This document shows, one piece after another, positions 43,984 through 52,494 of a stretch of 64,000 nucleotides of DNA; the stretch's first letter is position 1; every line of letters begins with the position of its first letter. The DNA comes from Armatimonadota bacterium. GTDB taxonomy: Bacteria > Armatimonadota > Fimbriimonadia > Fimbriimonadales > Fimbriimonadaceae. The notes below the pieces were generated by a model, which did no database searches, was not told the DNA's origin, and saw nothing but the letters and a program-made list of their open reading frames with translations. The stretch covers positions 1 through 64,000 of the forward strand of contig JAFDWQ010000009.1 of the NCBI GenBank assembly GCA_018268395.1, read 5' to 3'. The translations under genes and the position numbers were made by a program.

Positions 43984-45069
43984 TCACGCTACCGTGACGT
44001 CGGGGCAGAGATAGACGTCCTGGATCGCGTTGAGCAGGGACACGCCCTCGTCCATGGGCTTCTGGAACGCTTTGCGGCCAGAGATCAGGCCCATACCGCC
44101 CGCGCGTTTATTGATGACGGCGGTCGTGACCGCGTCCTTCGTGTCGTTCGCACCGGACGCGCCGCCGGAATTGATGAGGCCGGCGCGGCCCATGTACGAA
44201 TTGACGATTTGATAGCGGCAGAGATCGATCGGATTGTCGCTCGTGAGCTGCGTGTAGATCCGTTCGTCGAGCTTGCCGTAGCTGGACCCGCCCGTATTGA
44301 GCGCCTTGAACCCGCCGTTGTTCTCGGGCAGTTTCTGTTTGACGATGTCGGCCTCGATGGTCACGCCGAGGTGGTTGGCCTGTCCCGTCAGGTCGGCCGA
44401 GACGTGATAGTCCACGCCGTCCTTTTTGAACGCGTTGTTCCGGAGATAGCACCAGAGGACGGTCGCCATACCGAGTTCGTGCGCGTGGGCGAACACCTGG
44501 CTGACTTCGACGATCTCTCGACCCGAGTCCTCGCTACCGAAGTAGATCGTGGCGCCGATCGCGACCGCTCCCATTTCCCAAGCCTGTTCTACTTGACCGA
44601 AGAGGATCTGCTCGGCTTTGTTCGGGTAGGTCAGGAGTTCGTTGTGGTTAAGCTTGACCATGAACGGGATCTTATGGGCGTACTTACGTGCGACCGATCC
44701 GAGGACGCCCAAGGTGGACGCGACGGCGTTACACCCTCCTTCGACGGCGAGCTTCACGATGTTCTCAGGGTCGAAATACTCCGGGTTCTTGGCGAAGCTG
44801 GCGCCCGCACTGTGCTCGATGCCCTGGTCGACGGGAAGGATGCTGAGATAGCCCGTCCCTCCCAGGCGGCCGTGATCGAACATCGTCTGCAGGCTGCGAA
44901 GGACCTTGACGTTCCGGTCGCTCGGCCCGAACACCCGGTCCACGAAGTCGGGGCCAGGGACATGGATCTTGGACTTGTCGACGGTGGAACAGCGGTGGGT
45001 CAGGAGCGCGTCGTCACCGAGGGCCTCCTGGATCTTGCCGATCCCGGTCGCCGGAAGCGTGGTCGCCAT
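43984..45069 (-). CDS. fbaB: Fructose-bisphosphate aldolase, class I (DhnA type)
   Basis: A 361-residue Schiff-base aldolase of the DhnA family, interconverting fructose 1,6-bisphosphate and triose phosphates. Typical motifs are [75 protein letters not shown] and [17 protein letters not shown]. The lysine in GRKAFQ is the likely Schiff-base residue. Start ATG 45069 has TAGAAT six bases upstream. It works in glycolysis and gluconeogenesis, with pyruvate kinase also in the window. Confidence 0.95.
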   Translation of the reverse strand: MATTLPATGIGKIQEALGDDALLTHRCSTVDKSKIHVPGPDFVDRVFGPSDRNVKVLRSLQTMFDHGRLGGTGYLSILPVDQGIEHSAGASFAKNPEYFDPENIVKLAVEGGCNAVASTLGVLGSVARKYAHKIPFMVKLNHNELLTYPNKAEQILFGQVEQAWEMGAVAIGATIYFGSEDSGREIVEVSQVFAHAHELGMATVLWCYLRNNAFKKDGVDYHVSADLTGQANHLGVTIEADIVKQKLPENNGGFKALNTGGSSYGKLDERIYTQLTSDNPIDLCRYQIVNSYMGRAGLINSGGASGANDTKDAVTTAVINKRAGGMGLISGRKAFQKPMDEGVSLLNAIQDVYLCPDVTVA

Positions 45070-45075
45070 GCCTGG

Positions 45076-45081
45076 ATTCTA
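45076..45081 (-). promoter_or_regulatory. -10 hexamer TAGAAT, leaderless start of fbaB
   Basis: On the minus strand TAGAAT ends 6 bases before the ATG at 45069, with no ribosome binding site between them. Confidence 0.5.
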
Positions 45082-45107
45082 TCTGAACCGGGCTCGGCGG
45101 GCCGGAC

Positions 45108-46256
45108 TCAAAGGTACTTGCGCGGGTTGACGGGCGAGCCGTTGATCCGCACTTCGAAGTGCAGGTGGGGCCCTGTGGAGTAGCCGGTCGAGCCGACGGC
45201 GGCGATGTGCTGCCCCATGGAGACCCTTTGCCCTGACGAGACGAACAGGCGGGAACAGTGGCCGTAGAGCGTGGACTTGCCACCTCCGTGGTCGATGATC
45301 ACCGTGTTCCCGTAGCCGTTGCGCCAACCGGCCGAGATCACGACTCCGCTGCCGGCGGCCTTGATCGGCGTTCCGGAAGGCGCCGCGATGTCCTGGCCCG
45401 TATGCAGCTTGCGGCTGTGGCTGATGGGATGGACGCGGTATCCGTACGGGCTCGAAAAGCGCCCGTTCACGGGCAGGATGAATCCGCCGACGTGGGGCGT
45501 GACCTTGCCTCCGCTCGTGGCCATATAGGCGCGGATCTGGGCCTCGATGTTGTTGCTCTCCCGCTCCATCGCCGCCAACTCCTCCTGGAGGTCGTCCCTC
45601 TCGTTCCGGAGTTGACCGAGAGCGGCCTGTTTGCGGTTCATCGCGAACTTCAGTTCGCCCTCCTGGAGCTGAAGCCGGGCTTTCAGCCGTGCGACCTCGT
45701 TGACGACGGCGTCCTGGCGCTTTTTCTTCCTCGCGACTTCGTCGCGGAGCACCTTGACCTCGTCGAAGACCTCATGGTCGTGGCGGGCGATACGTTCCAA
45801 GATGGACTTCCGCGCCGCAAAGTCGCTGACGTCGCGGGCGCCGATCAAGACGGAGAGCACGGTCTCGTTCCGGGACGTGTACATTCCCCGGATCCGGCGG
45901 GCCGCTTGTTGCCGCTTTTCGATCAGCCGCTTTTGAGTCTTGTCCAGCTCCACGGACAGCTTGGACTGCTCCTTTTTCGAAGCTGCGAGGCGTTCTTTGG
46001 TATCGGCCAGTTTCGTCTCGGCGTTCGTGATCCTCGAGTCCAGTTGCTCGACCTCAGCCACCGTGACGTAGATTTCCTTCTTCTTCTGGACGAGCTTGGC
46101 ACGGACGGCCTTCTTCTTGGCCTGAACGCCTTTAAGCTTCTCCTTGAGCTTGCCGGTCTTCGCTTTTGTCGTCGACGTCTTGTTCTGAGCGACGACGTTC
46201 GAGGCGAAGAGGCACGGCACCAGGGCGAGGGCCAGCACGGCCGCGAAGCGTGTCAT
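45108..46256 (-). CDS. Murein hydrolase activator/M23 peptidase with coiled coil
   Basis: A 382-residue periplasmic protein. Signal peptide at residues 1-23, then a long coiled coil (about 30-250) and an M23 (LytM) domain from 270: YGYRVHPISHSRKLHTGQDI and GPHLHFEV, with STLYGHC. All metal ligands of an active M23 peptidase (H and D of HTGQD, H of HLH) are present, unlike EnvC of E. coli, whose domain is degenerate. It overlaps ftsX by four bases and is thus likely gated by FtsEX to cut septal peptidoglycan. Confidence 0.9.
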   Translation of the reverse strand: MTRFAAVLALALVPCLFASNVVAQNKTSTTKAKTGKLKEKLKGVQAKKKAVRAKLVQKKKEIYVTVAEVEQLDSRITNAETKLADTKERLAASKKEQSKLSVELDKTQKRLIEKRQQAARRIRGMYTSRNETVLSVLIGARDVSDFAARKSILERIARHDHEVFDEVKVLRDEVARKKKRQDAVVNEVARLKARLQLQEGELKFAMNRKQAALGQLRNERDDLQEELAAMERESNNIEAQIRAYMATSGGKVTPHVGGFILPVNGRFSSPYGYRVHPISHSRKLHTGQDIAAPSGTPIKAAGSGVVISAGWRNGYGNTVIIDHGGGKSTLYGHCSRLFVSSGQRVSMGQHIAAVGSTGYSTGPHLHFEVRINGSPVNPRKYL

Positions 46257-47146
46257 GACGTCCTCCGGACCTGGAGCGGCTCACGGACGGCGATCATCGA
46301 ACAGACGAGGCCGTAGGCGGCTCCCGCGATCCCGAGCACGACCACGGTCTGCTGGATCGGGAAGGGTTGCACCCGGCCGAACGCGTCCATGTTCCTTACG
46401 ACCGTCAATTGGATCAAGGTCGACGTGGCCCAAAGCACACAGGCGGCGAGCGCTCCGCCCAGGAGCCCTTGGACCATGCCCTCGATCAGCATCGGTGCCC
46501 AAACGGTGAAGCGGGTGGCCCCGACGAGTTGCATGATCCGGATCTCGCGCCGACGGGCGAGCACCGTCATGCGGATCGCGTTGTAGATCAAGATGCCGCT
46601 GGTCACGAGCATCGCGGCTCCGAGGATCCCTCCTAGCCAGGGCAACGTCTTCATCGCGTCGGCCATGAAGCTTTGCTCGGCTTTCGGATAGTTGACGCCG
46701 TCCCGCTCGACTTCCGGCAAAGCCTGGACTTTGGACGCCACGTCCTCGAACACCTTCATGTCCTTGACGGTGACCTCGTAGGCGTCGGGTAACGGGTTGT
46801 CGATCTCAAGGCCCTTGATGTCGATGGACGGGTTCTGCCTGAGGAACTCTTGCAGTCCTTGGACTTTCGGGACGAAGCGTACCGAGGACACCCCTGGGAT
46901 CTTCAAAATCTTGTCTTGGAGCCCTTTGGCCGAAGCTTCCGTGACGCTCTCCTTGAGGAAGACCCGCATCTCGACCCTCTTGCTGAGTCCCGTGACGAAG
47001 TTCGCGAACCCGATCGTGACCAACGCCAGACCTCCCAAGAGGAAAAGGGCCATTCCCGACGTCGTGACGGCGGCGAAGGTCATCCAAGTGTTGCGCCGGA
47101 GCGAAACCAGCGCCTCTCCGAACAGGAACTCGATGCGGTCAAGCAT
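46253..47146 (-). CDS. ftsX: Cell division permease FtsX
   Basis: A 297-residue membrane protein with four membrane segments: one near residues 20-45 (TWMTFAAVTTSGMALFLLGG), a periplasmic extracellular loop of about 110 residues (the PLD that contacts the hydrolase activator) and three later segments (around LPWLGGILGAAMLVTSGILI and TVVVLGIAGAAYGLVCSMIA). RRREIRIMQLVGATRFTVWAP is the FtsX/MacB cytoplasmic signature. It overlaps ftsE by eight bases. With FtsE it transmits the division signal across the membrane. Confidence 0.95.
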   Translation of the reverse strand: MLDRIEFLFGEALVSLRRNTWMTFAAVTTSGMALFLLGGLALVTIGFANFVTGLSKRVEMRVFLKESVTEASAKGLQDKILKIPGVSSVRFVPKVQGLQEFLRQNPSIDIKGLEIDNPLPDAYEVTVKDMKVFEDVASKVQALPEVERDGVNYPKAEQSFMADAMKTLPWLGGILGAAMLVTSGILIYNAIRMTVLARRREIRIMQLVGATRFTVWAPMLIEGMVQGLLGGALAACVLWATSTLIQLTVVRNMDAFGRVQPFPIQQTVVVLGIAGAAYGLVCSMIAVREPLQVRRTS

Positions 47147-47963
47147 TCTCGCCCTCCAACGTCAGCGGCTCACCGTCCAAAGTGGCTCTCCCGTTCATGT
47201 CGGGCTCCAACGACAAGGACTGGACGATCTCTTCGTGGACCGAATGGGCGAGGGCCAAGGCTGAACTGTCCGCGACGACCCTGCCGTGTTCCAGCAGGAC
47301 GACGCGCTGTCCGAACCGCTCCACGATCGGCATGTCGTGGCTCGCCACGATGACGGTGGTGCCCCTGAGGTTGAGTTGCAGAAGGAGTTCCATGATCCCC
47401 ACGCTGTGGTCGGGGTCGAGGTTTCCGGTGGGTTCGTCGGCCAAGAGCAATGGCGGGTTGTTGATCAACGCCCGACCGATGGCGACACGTTGCTGTTCGC
47501 CTCCGCTCAGCTCCCGGGGGAAGGCGTCGGCCCGTTGAAGCATGTTCACTTGCTCGAGGATCCGGGGGACGAGCGTCCGGACTTCTCGGCGGGTCCGGCC
47601 GCACGCCCGCATCGCGTATCCCAAGTTTTCCCAGACACGGCGGTTCGGCAGCAGTCCGAAGTCTTGAGGCACGATACCCATCGCCCGGCGAAGGTGAGCG
47701 ACTTCGGCGACGGGCAAGCGGCCGAGGTCGCGACCGTCCAAGGTCACGGTGCCTTTCGTGTGCCAGACCTCGCGGGTCAGGCACTTGATCATCGTGCTTT
47801 TGCCGGAGCCGGTCGGGCCGCACAAGAACACGAACTCGCCCTTTTGGACGGTCAGTGAAACCCCTCTCAGCCCCGAAACCAGGTCGTTATAGGCGACCTC
47901 GACGCCTCTGAACTCGACGTAAGGGGCCGCGCCCTCGGTGATCGCGGGCCGCATTCCCTTCAT
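47139..47963 (-). CDS. ftsE: Cell division ATP-binding protein FtsE
   Basis: A 274-residue ABC ATPase. Walker A FLCGPTGSGKSTMIKCL, Q-loop region GIVPQDFGLLPNRRVWENLG, signature LSGGEQQRVAIGRAL and Walker B LLLADEPTGNLDPD are all intact, followed by VIVASHDMPIV. It is about 40 residues longer than usual at the C-terminus. ATG 47963 is chosen (CAGG five bases upstream); ATG 47954 is also possible. It leads the ftsE-ftsX-M23 operon. Confidence 0.94.
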   Translation of the reverse strand: MKGMRPAITEGAAPYVEFRGVEVAYNDLVSGLRGVSLTVQKGEFVFLCGPTGSGKSTMIKCLTREVWHTKGTVTLDGRDLGRLPVAEVAHLRRAMGIVPQDFGLLPNRRVWENLGYAMRACGRTRREVRTLVPRILEQVNMLQRADAFPRELSGGEQQRVAIGRALINNPPLLLADEPTGNLDPDHSVGIMELLLQLNLRGTTVIVASHDMPIVERFGQRVVLLEHGRVVADSSALALAHSVHEEIVQSLSLEPDMNGRATLDGEPLTLEGENA

Positions 47964-48060
47964 GGTACCTGTTGGAATCTGCCCAGGTTCCCGTCGGGCC
48001 TTAGGCAAGGTTGCCGGAATCCGATGGGATCGGTGCCTTCCGGTACGCAGGGTGCACGTC

Positions 48061-48675
48061 ATGCCGGACATGGTCGCCGTGTTCGCCGCCGTCCTCAGTT
48101 GGGAAAGCTCTTCGGCCCAAGCCCTGCTCCAGACCGCCCACGCCAAGGTCGCACGGTGCGCCGATTACGAAGCCGAAGTCAAGTACAACTTGAACAAAGC
48201 CCGGATGAGCGCGTCGCCGAACCCAGGGAGCACGGACTCCAGGTCGTTCGTCGTCAAGAGGTCGGGAGACGCCTATTCCGTGACCGTCGAGGGTCAAAAG
48301 ACATGGACGGGAAGCCGGAATTCAGCCGCGACCGACCCCTTTCTGGCCGTGGACCATGAGTTCACCCGCTGGTTCGGATTCCGTAAGAAGCGGCTGACCC
48401 TCAGCCTCCTTCCACCAGACGCCCAGGGGCCTGTGTACACCCTCCTCCGTGCGCCCGCCCTGCCCAAGGGTTGCGTCGCCGTCATCGAGACGTACCGATC
48501 CAAGGGCCTTCCCGACTTCCGGTTCACGACCGTGATCGAGGAGCGGACGGCCGAGATCAAGGGATATTGCAGCTTCGGCGCGGTTACGGACGTCGCCGAA
48601 TCGGGCCAAGGCGAAGCCGACCGTCAGGGCGTCATCTGGAGCGAAACCGTCGAGATCACGCGCCGCAAGAGCTAA
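48061..48675 (+). CDS. Putative exported protein, unknown
   Basis: A 204-residue protein with a weak signal sequence (MPDMVAVFAAVLSWESSSAQ). The mature part has mixed strands, including CADYEAEVKYNLNKARMS and VAVIETYRSKGLPDFRFTTV, and recalls DUF1571-like proteins ('c.dY.a....'), but the match is weak. It is divergent from ftsE. Function unknown. Confidence 0.55.
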   Translation: MPDMVAVFAAVLSWESSSAQALLQTAHAKVARCADYEAEVKYNLNKARMSASPNPGSTDSRSFVVKRSGDAYSVTVEGQKTWTGSRNSAATDPFLAVDHEFTRWFGFRKKRLTLSLLPPDAQGPVYTLLRAPALPKGCVAVIETYRSKGLPDFRFTTVIEERTAEIKGYCSFGAVTDVAESGQGEADRQGVIWSETVEITRRKS

Positions 48676-48711
48676 GGGGCGAACGGCCCCGTCGATCACC
48701 GGCCGTCGGGC

Positions 48712-48717
48712 CATAAC
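48712..48717 (+). promoter_or_regulatory. -10-like CATAAC, leaderless start of thioesterase gene
   Basis: CATAAC ends 6 bases before the ATG at 48724; no ribosome binding site precedes the start. Confidence 0.4.
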
Positions 48718-48723
48718 TGTCCG

Positions 48724-49158
48724 ATGGCCGATACGGTCGAACGGATCCGGGTCCGCTACGGCGAGACCGACATGATGGGGCACGCTTATTACGCGAACTA
48801 CCTCTATTGGTTCGAGCAGGCGCGCGGAGCGTGGTGCCGAGACCGCGGGTTCACGTACAAAGAACTCGAGGACGCAGGTTTCCGCCTGCCGGTGGTCGAG
48901 GTCTGGGCCCGTTATAAGGGGGAGGTCAAATACGACGACCGGGTCGCGGTCCGGGTCTGGATGGGCGAGCGGAAGCGGGCTTCGGTCAAGTTCGAATACG
49001 AGGTCGTCAACGAAGCGACGGGCCAGAGCGTCACCGAGGGATACTCGTGGCACGTGTTCGTGGGTTCGGAGATGAAAGCGGTGACGATCCCCACCGAGAT
49101 CGGCGACATGCTCGACCGCGACCCGTCCCAGTGGCCGACGGTCGAAGACGGGTCTTAG
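48724..49158 (+). CDS. Acyl-CoA thioesterase, 4HBT/YbgC family
   Basis: A 144-residue hot-dog fold thioesterase. The active-site signature VRYGETDMMGHAYYANYLYW (with Asp in place for catalysis) and FEQARGAWCRDRG match YbgC/FadM-type enzymes. Substrate chain length is unknown. It overlaps the 3' end of the convergent dehydrogenase gene by four bases. Confidence 0.9.
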   Translation: MADTVERIRVRYGETDMMGHAYYANYLYWFEQARGAWCRDRGFTYKELEDAGFRLPVVEVWARYKGEVKYDDRVAVRVWMGERKRASVKFEYEVVNEATGQSVTEGYSWHVFVGSEMKAVTIPTEIGDMLDRDPSQWPTVEDGS

Positions 49159-50483
49159 AGCAGCGTCACGTTCGAAGCGCCCAGTCCCTTCGTCGCGTTC
49201 CGCGTGTCCAGGATCCTCTGTGCCGAAGACACGACCGAAGCGTAATCCGTTCCCGAGTGGTCGGTCGCGATCACGACAAGGTCGTACTCCTTCATCGTTT
49301 CCGGGTCGAGCGGCACCGAACTGAGGGTCAGACCGTGCTCGGAGAACGAGGGCACGAACGGATCGTGATAACTGACCTTTGCCCCTTCATCGACGAGGAG
49401 CCGCATGACTTCGATCGACGGCGACTCCCGCCAGTCGTCGATGTCCTTCTTGTACGAAGCCCCGAGGACGAGGACCTTCGCCTTCGACAGTGCGATGCCC
49501 GCTTCGTTCAGCACCCTGGCGGCTTTCCGGACCGTGAACTCAGGCATCATCCGGTTGATCTCGCCGGCGAGCCCGATGAACCGCGTCGTGAAGTTCAGTT
49601 CGCGCGCCTTCCATTCGAGATAGTGGGGATCGAGGGGGATGCAGTGTCCGCCGACGCCGGGGCCGGGATAGAACGGCATGATCCCAAAGGGCTTGGTGAA
49701 CGCCGCGTCGAGGACTTCCCAAACGCTCAGTCCCATACGGTCGCAAAGCAGCGTTAACTCGTTGACAAGCGCGATGTTGACGGCCCGGAACGTGTTTTCG
49801 AACACTTTGGTCAGCTCGGCGGCCTTCGCGCTGGAGACCGGAATGACGTTTTGAATGGTCATGCCGTAGAACGCGGTCGCGACTTCGAGCGAACCCGGCC
49901 CGACTCCGCCGACGACCTTGTGGGTGTTCTTCGTCGAATAGCGTTTGTTGCCCGGGTCGACCCGCTCCGGCGAGTGCGCCAGGAAGAAATCGCGCTCGAC
50001 CTTGAGACCGCCCGCTTCGAGGATGGGCAACATCACCTCCTCGCACGTTCCCGGGTACGTCGTCGACTCGAGGGAGACCAGCTGCCCCGGTCTCAACCGT
50101 TTGGCGATTTCGGCTGTGACGCTGCGGACGTACTGCAGGTCGGGGGCGAGGTTCTTGTCGAGAGGAGTGGGGACGCACACGACGACGACGTCCATTTCGG
50201 CGATGCGGCCGAAGTCGCACTCGGCACGGATCAGACCTTTGCCGACGACGTCTTTCAGTTCCTCGTCATGGACGTCGCCGATGTAGTTCTCGGCGCGGTT
50301 GACGTTATCGGCCCGCATCGGGTTCTGCTCGATCCCGACGACCTGGAAACCGACCTTCGCCTTTTCGACCGCGAACGGTAACCCGACATATCCGAGACCG
50401 ACGACGCCCACGAGGGCGGACTTGTCCGCGATTTTGGACTTCAGCGTCGCGACGTTCGTCGGATTGGGTTCGAGGACGGCCAT
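49155..50483 (-). CDS. Nucleotide-sugar dehydrogenase (UDP-glucose/UDP-N-acetylmannosamine type)
   Basis: A 442-residue NAD-dependent enzyme that oxidises a UDP-sugar at C6 to a uronic acid in two steps. The N-terminal NAD motif is VGVVGLGYVGLPFAVEKAKV; then CVPTPLDKNLAPDL, the catalytic Cys in GVGGHCIPLDPHYL, and the C-terminal LGASYKKDIDDWRESPSIEV. Sequence style is nearest WecC/VpsB-like dehydrogenases with a C-terminal UDP-binding domain. ATG 50483 was chosen over a long polar extension. It probably supplies uronate for exopolysaccharide. Confidence 0.92.
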   Translation of the reverse strand: MAVLEPNPTNVATLKSKIADKSALVGVVGLGYVGLPFAVEKAKVGFQVVGIEQNPMRADNVNRAENYIGDVHDEELKDVVGKGLIRAECDFGRIAEMDVVVVCVPTPLDKNLAPDLQYVRSVTAEIAKRLRPGQLVSLESTTYPGTCEEVMLPILEAGGLKVERDFFLAHSPERVDPGNKRYSTKNTHKVVGGVGPGSLEVATAFYGMTIQNVIPVSSAKAAELTKVFENTFRAVNIALVNELTLLCDRMGLSVWEVLDAAFTKPFGIMPFYPGPGVGGHCIPLDPHYLEWKARELNFTTRFIGLAGEINRMMPEFTVRKAARVLNEAGIALSKAKVLVLGASYKKDIDDWRESPSIEVMRLLVDEGAKVSYHDPFVPSFSEHGLTLSSVPLDPETMKEYDLVVIATDHSGTDYASVVSSAQRILDTRNATKGLGASNVTLL

Positions 50484-50549
50484 GACAGGTCGGAGAGGGT
50501 ACCTGCCCCGACGTGCCGTGGCACGGACGACGTTCCCCTCGCGAACGGA

Positions 50550-50555
50550 CATAAT
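50550..50555 (+). promoter_or_regulatory. -10 hexamer CATAAT, leaderless start of the outer-membrane-like gene
   Basis: CATAAT ends 7 bases before ATG 50563, which supports that start over the ATG at 50554 that overlaps the hexamer. Confidence 0.5.
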
Positions 50556-50562
50556 GACGCCC

Positions 50563-51351
50563 ATGCGCCGAATCTGGCCCTTGCTCCTCGTCCTTCCTTG
50601 CCTCGCGCAAGCCCAGTTGGGGGGGGCCGGCCAATATCCGCAGTTCCGGTCCGCGTCCGGACTTCCCGGCTCCGGTTTCGGGGTCGCACCGGACGGTTCG
50701 GTCGACCCGACAGGCGCCTGGAGCCTGAGCACCCCCATCGCCTATTCGCTGAAGCCTTGGCAGTTCGTTTTCGGCGTAGGCAGCTTGAGCCCGAACTCCA
50801 CGTTACGTTTCCTCGACACGAGTTCCAGCGAGTCGAAAGGCAACGGTACGGGCCAGTTCATGGTCGGCCTTCCGCTCGGCAAGTACGGGACGGCCACGTA
50901 CAGCCTTATGGTCTTGAGCACCCGCCTCGACAGCGTCGGCAACCTGACGTACACGCCTCCGGGCCAGACCGGGCCCGTCCGGTTCGGTGTCGGCGTACAG
51001 GACGTCAGCGGCAACGGGGGCACCCAAGGTGAAGGCCCCAACGGCCAGGATCCGGGCAACAGCAGGTCTTACTTCGTGGTCGGAACTTACGCCGGCCCGC
51101 GCGGGCTCCATGCGTCGCTCGGCGTGGGAAGCGGACGGTTCGACAGCGCGTTCGGAAACGTCAGCATGAACATCTCGCCCAGGAGCAAGGCCGTCGTCGA
51201 ATATGACAAGTTCAATTGGAACGTTGGGCTCGGCTATGATCTCGGGAGGTTGGCCGCCAGTCCCCGCAAAGGCGCCGACCTCGGAGCGACGTTGTTCGTC
51301 GGCCTCGTCCGCGGCAAGTACGCCTATTGGTCGGTGAACGTCAGGTTCTAG
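50563..51351 (+). CDS. Putative outer-membrane beta-barrel protein
   Basis: A 262-residue exported protein. Signal peptide MRRIWPLLLVLPCLAQAQ. The mature part has alternating strands rich in Gly, Ser, Tyr and Phe (AWSLSTPIAYSLKPWQFVFG, RSYFVVGTYAGPRGLHASLG, FNWNVGLGYDLGRL) and ends in VNVRF. A terminal Phe is typical of BAM-assembled barrels. This implies a diderm envelope. Function unknown. Confidence 0.6.
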   Translation: MRRIWPLLLVLPCLAQAQLGGAGQYPQFRSASGLPGSGFGVAPDGSVDPTGAWSLSTPIAYSLKPWQFVFGVGSLSPNSTLRFLDTSSSESKGNGTGQFMVGLPLGKYGTATYSLMVLSTRLDSVGNLTYTPPGQTGPVRFGVGVQDVSGNGGTQGEGPNGQDPGNSRSYFVVGTYAGPRGLHASLGVGSGRFDSAFGNVSMNISPRSKAVVEYDKFNWNVGLGYDLGRLAASPRKGADLGATLFVGLVRGKYAYWSVNVRF

Positions 51352-51365
51352 GGCTGAAGCGCCCC

Positions 51366-51397
51366 GTTCCATGCTCCTTTTTCCTGGCACATGGAAC
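51366..51397. repeat. Inverted repeat upstream of tRNA-Gly
   Basis: An 8-bp inverted repeat (GTTCCATG/CATGGAAC) with a 16-base loop that includes TTTTT. It lies 15 bases after the barrel gene and may be its terminator. Confidence 0.35.
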
Positions 51398-51427
51398 GTG
51401 GCACCTGGTACTCTCTCACCTAAGCGG

Positions 51428-51501
51428 GCGGGCGTAGCTTAATGGTAAAGCTCCAGCCTTCCAAGCTGGCCACGTGGGTTCGATTCCCATCGCCCGCTCC
51501 A
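51428..51501 (+). tRNA. tRNA-Gly (anticodon TCC)
   Basis: A 74-base cloverleaf. Acceptor GCGGGCG (51428-51434) pairs with CGCCCGC (51491-51497); the anticodon stem CCAGC/GCTGG encloses CTTCCAA, with anticodon TCC at 51460-51462. The T arm is GTGGG TTCGATT CCCAT. CCA is encoded (51499-51501). It decodes GGA and GGG. Confidence 0.97.
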
Positions 51502-51502
51502 T

Positions 51503-52375
51503 TCACCTTTTGTTACCTTTGACGGTGAACGTCCGTTCACTCCGCATCCCGCTGTCTTCCGCCGACACGCGGTAGCTGCCGGGATCCAATTGCACCGACC
51601 ACGACCACTTTCCACGGTCGACGTCGACGGTCGTACGAGAGACCCGTCGGTTGCCGGAGAAGACAGAGACCGTCACGCGGTCCGTGCTCGACGTCCCGTC
51701 GAACCGCACCGTCGTACCGATGACGATCCCGCCGTTCCGTGGCGTCAGGACATTGATGAAAGGCTTCTGGGTTTCGCCCCGCACCTTGAAATCGGCCCGT
51801 TCTCGACGTCCGTCTTGTTGGGCGGAGGCGACATAGCTGCCCGGATCCAGACGGACGTCCACGCTCCATCGTCCGTTCCGGACCGTCGGTCGGCCCGAGT
51901 AGACCCTGCGTTTGCCCTGATCGATCTGGACGTCGACGCGGCCGCTCGCAGCATATCCACTGACCGTCACCTTCGGCCCTCCCAGCGTCGAGCCGTTCCG
52001 GGGGCTGTCGAGACGAAGGCGGTCAACGGGGATCGTCCCGCCGCCGCCAGGTGCGCCGCGGCCGACTTTGAGGTCGATGGACGAATTCCCGGACTTGTCT
52101 TCGACTTTGATCACGTACGATCCGAGTTCGAGGCGGGCCGAGGTTTCCCAACGTCCGTCGCGGACTTGGACGGGTCGGGAGAACACCTGTTCCGTTCCCC
52201 TGATCCCGGACACGCGGACGGATTCTTCGTCCGATGTCCCTGTGATCACGACGATCGGTCCGCGCACGTTCGAGCCGTCGCGCGGTGACGTGATCCGTGG
52301 GCGGTCAAGACTTGCCGTTGCCCAGACGGCGGTCACGAGCATCAGTCCGGCGCTTATCGATCGAAGCACGTTCAT
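51503..52375 (-). CDS. Secreted protein with three Ig-like repeats
   Basis: A 290-residue exported protein: signal MNVLRSISAGLMLVTAVWAT. Three repeats of about 85-90 residues follow, each with the pattern 'l.sPrnGs.v.gp.v.v.Gts....v.v', then 'R.v.vr.GrWs..v.LdpGsY.v.a.d' (for example ITSPRDGSNVRGPIVVITGT; RLDSPRNGSTLGGPKVTVSG; VLTPRNGGIVIGTTVRFDGT). They resemble bacterial Ig-like beta-sandwiches of the Big type. No anchor is seen. TAAAAT lies nine bases before the ATG. It may act in adhesion. Confidence 0.75.
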   Translation of the reverse strand: MNVLRSISAGLMLVTAVWATASLDRPRITSPRDGSNVRGPIVVITGTSDEESVRVSGIRGTEQVFSRPVQVRDGRWETSARLELGSYVIKVEDKSGNSSIDLKVGRGAPGGGGTIPVDRLRLDSPRNGSTLGGPKVTVSGYAASGRVDVQIDQGKRRVYSGRPTVRNGRWSVDVRLDPGSYVASAQQDGRRERADFKVRGETQKPFINVLTPRNGGIVIGTTVRFDGTSSTDRVTVSVFSGNRRVSRTTVDVDRGKWSWSVQLDPGSYRVSAEDSGMRSERTFTVKGNKR

Positions 52376-52494
52376 GGCGCTTCTATTTTAGCTGGGAAAC
52401 GGCCCGAGTCGGCGGATGACTCGTGAAGCCTGCGCGTCCCGAGAGCCGGGGCCCCCTCCCGTGGCACCGGTACACTCCGCCCGGCCCGCCTTCC

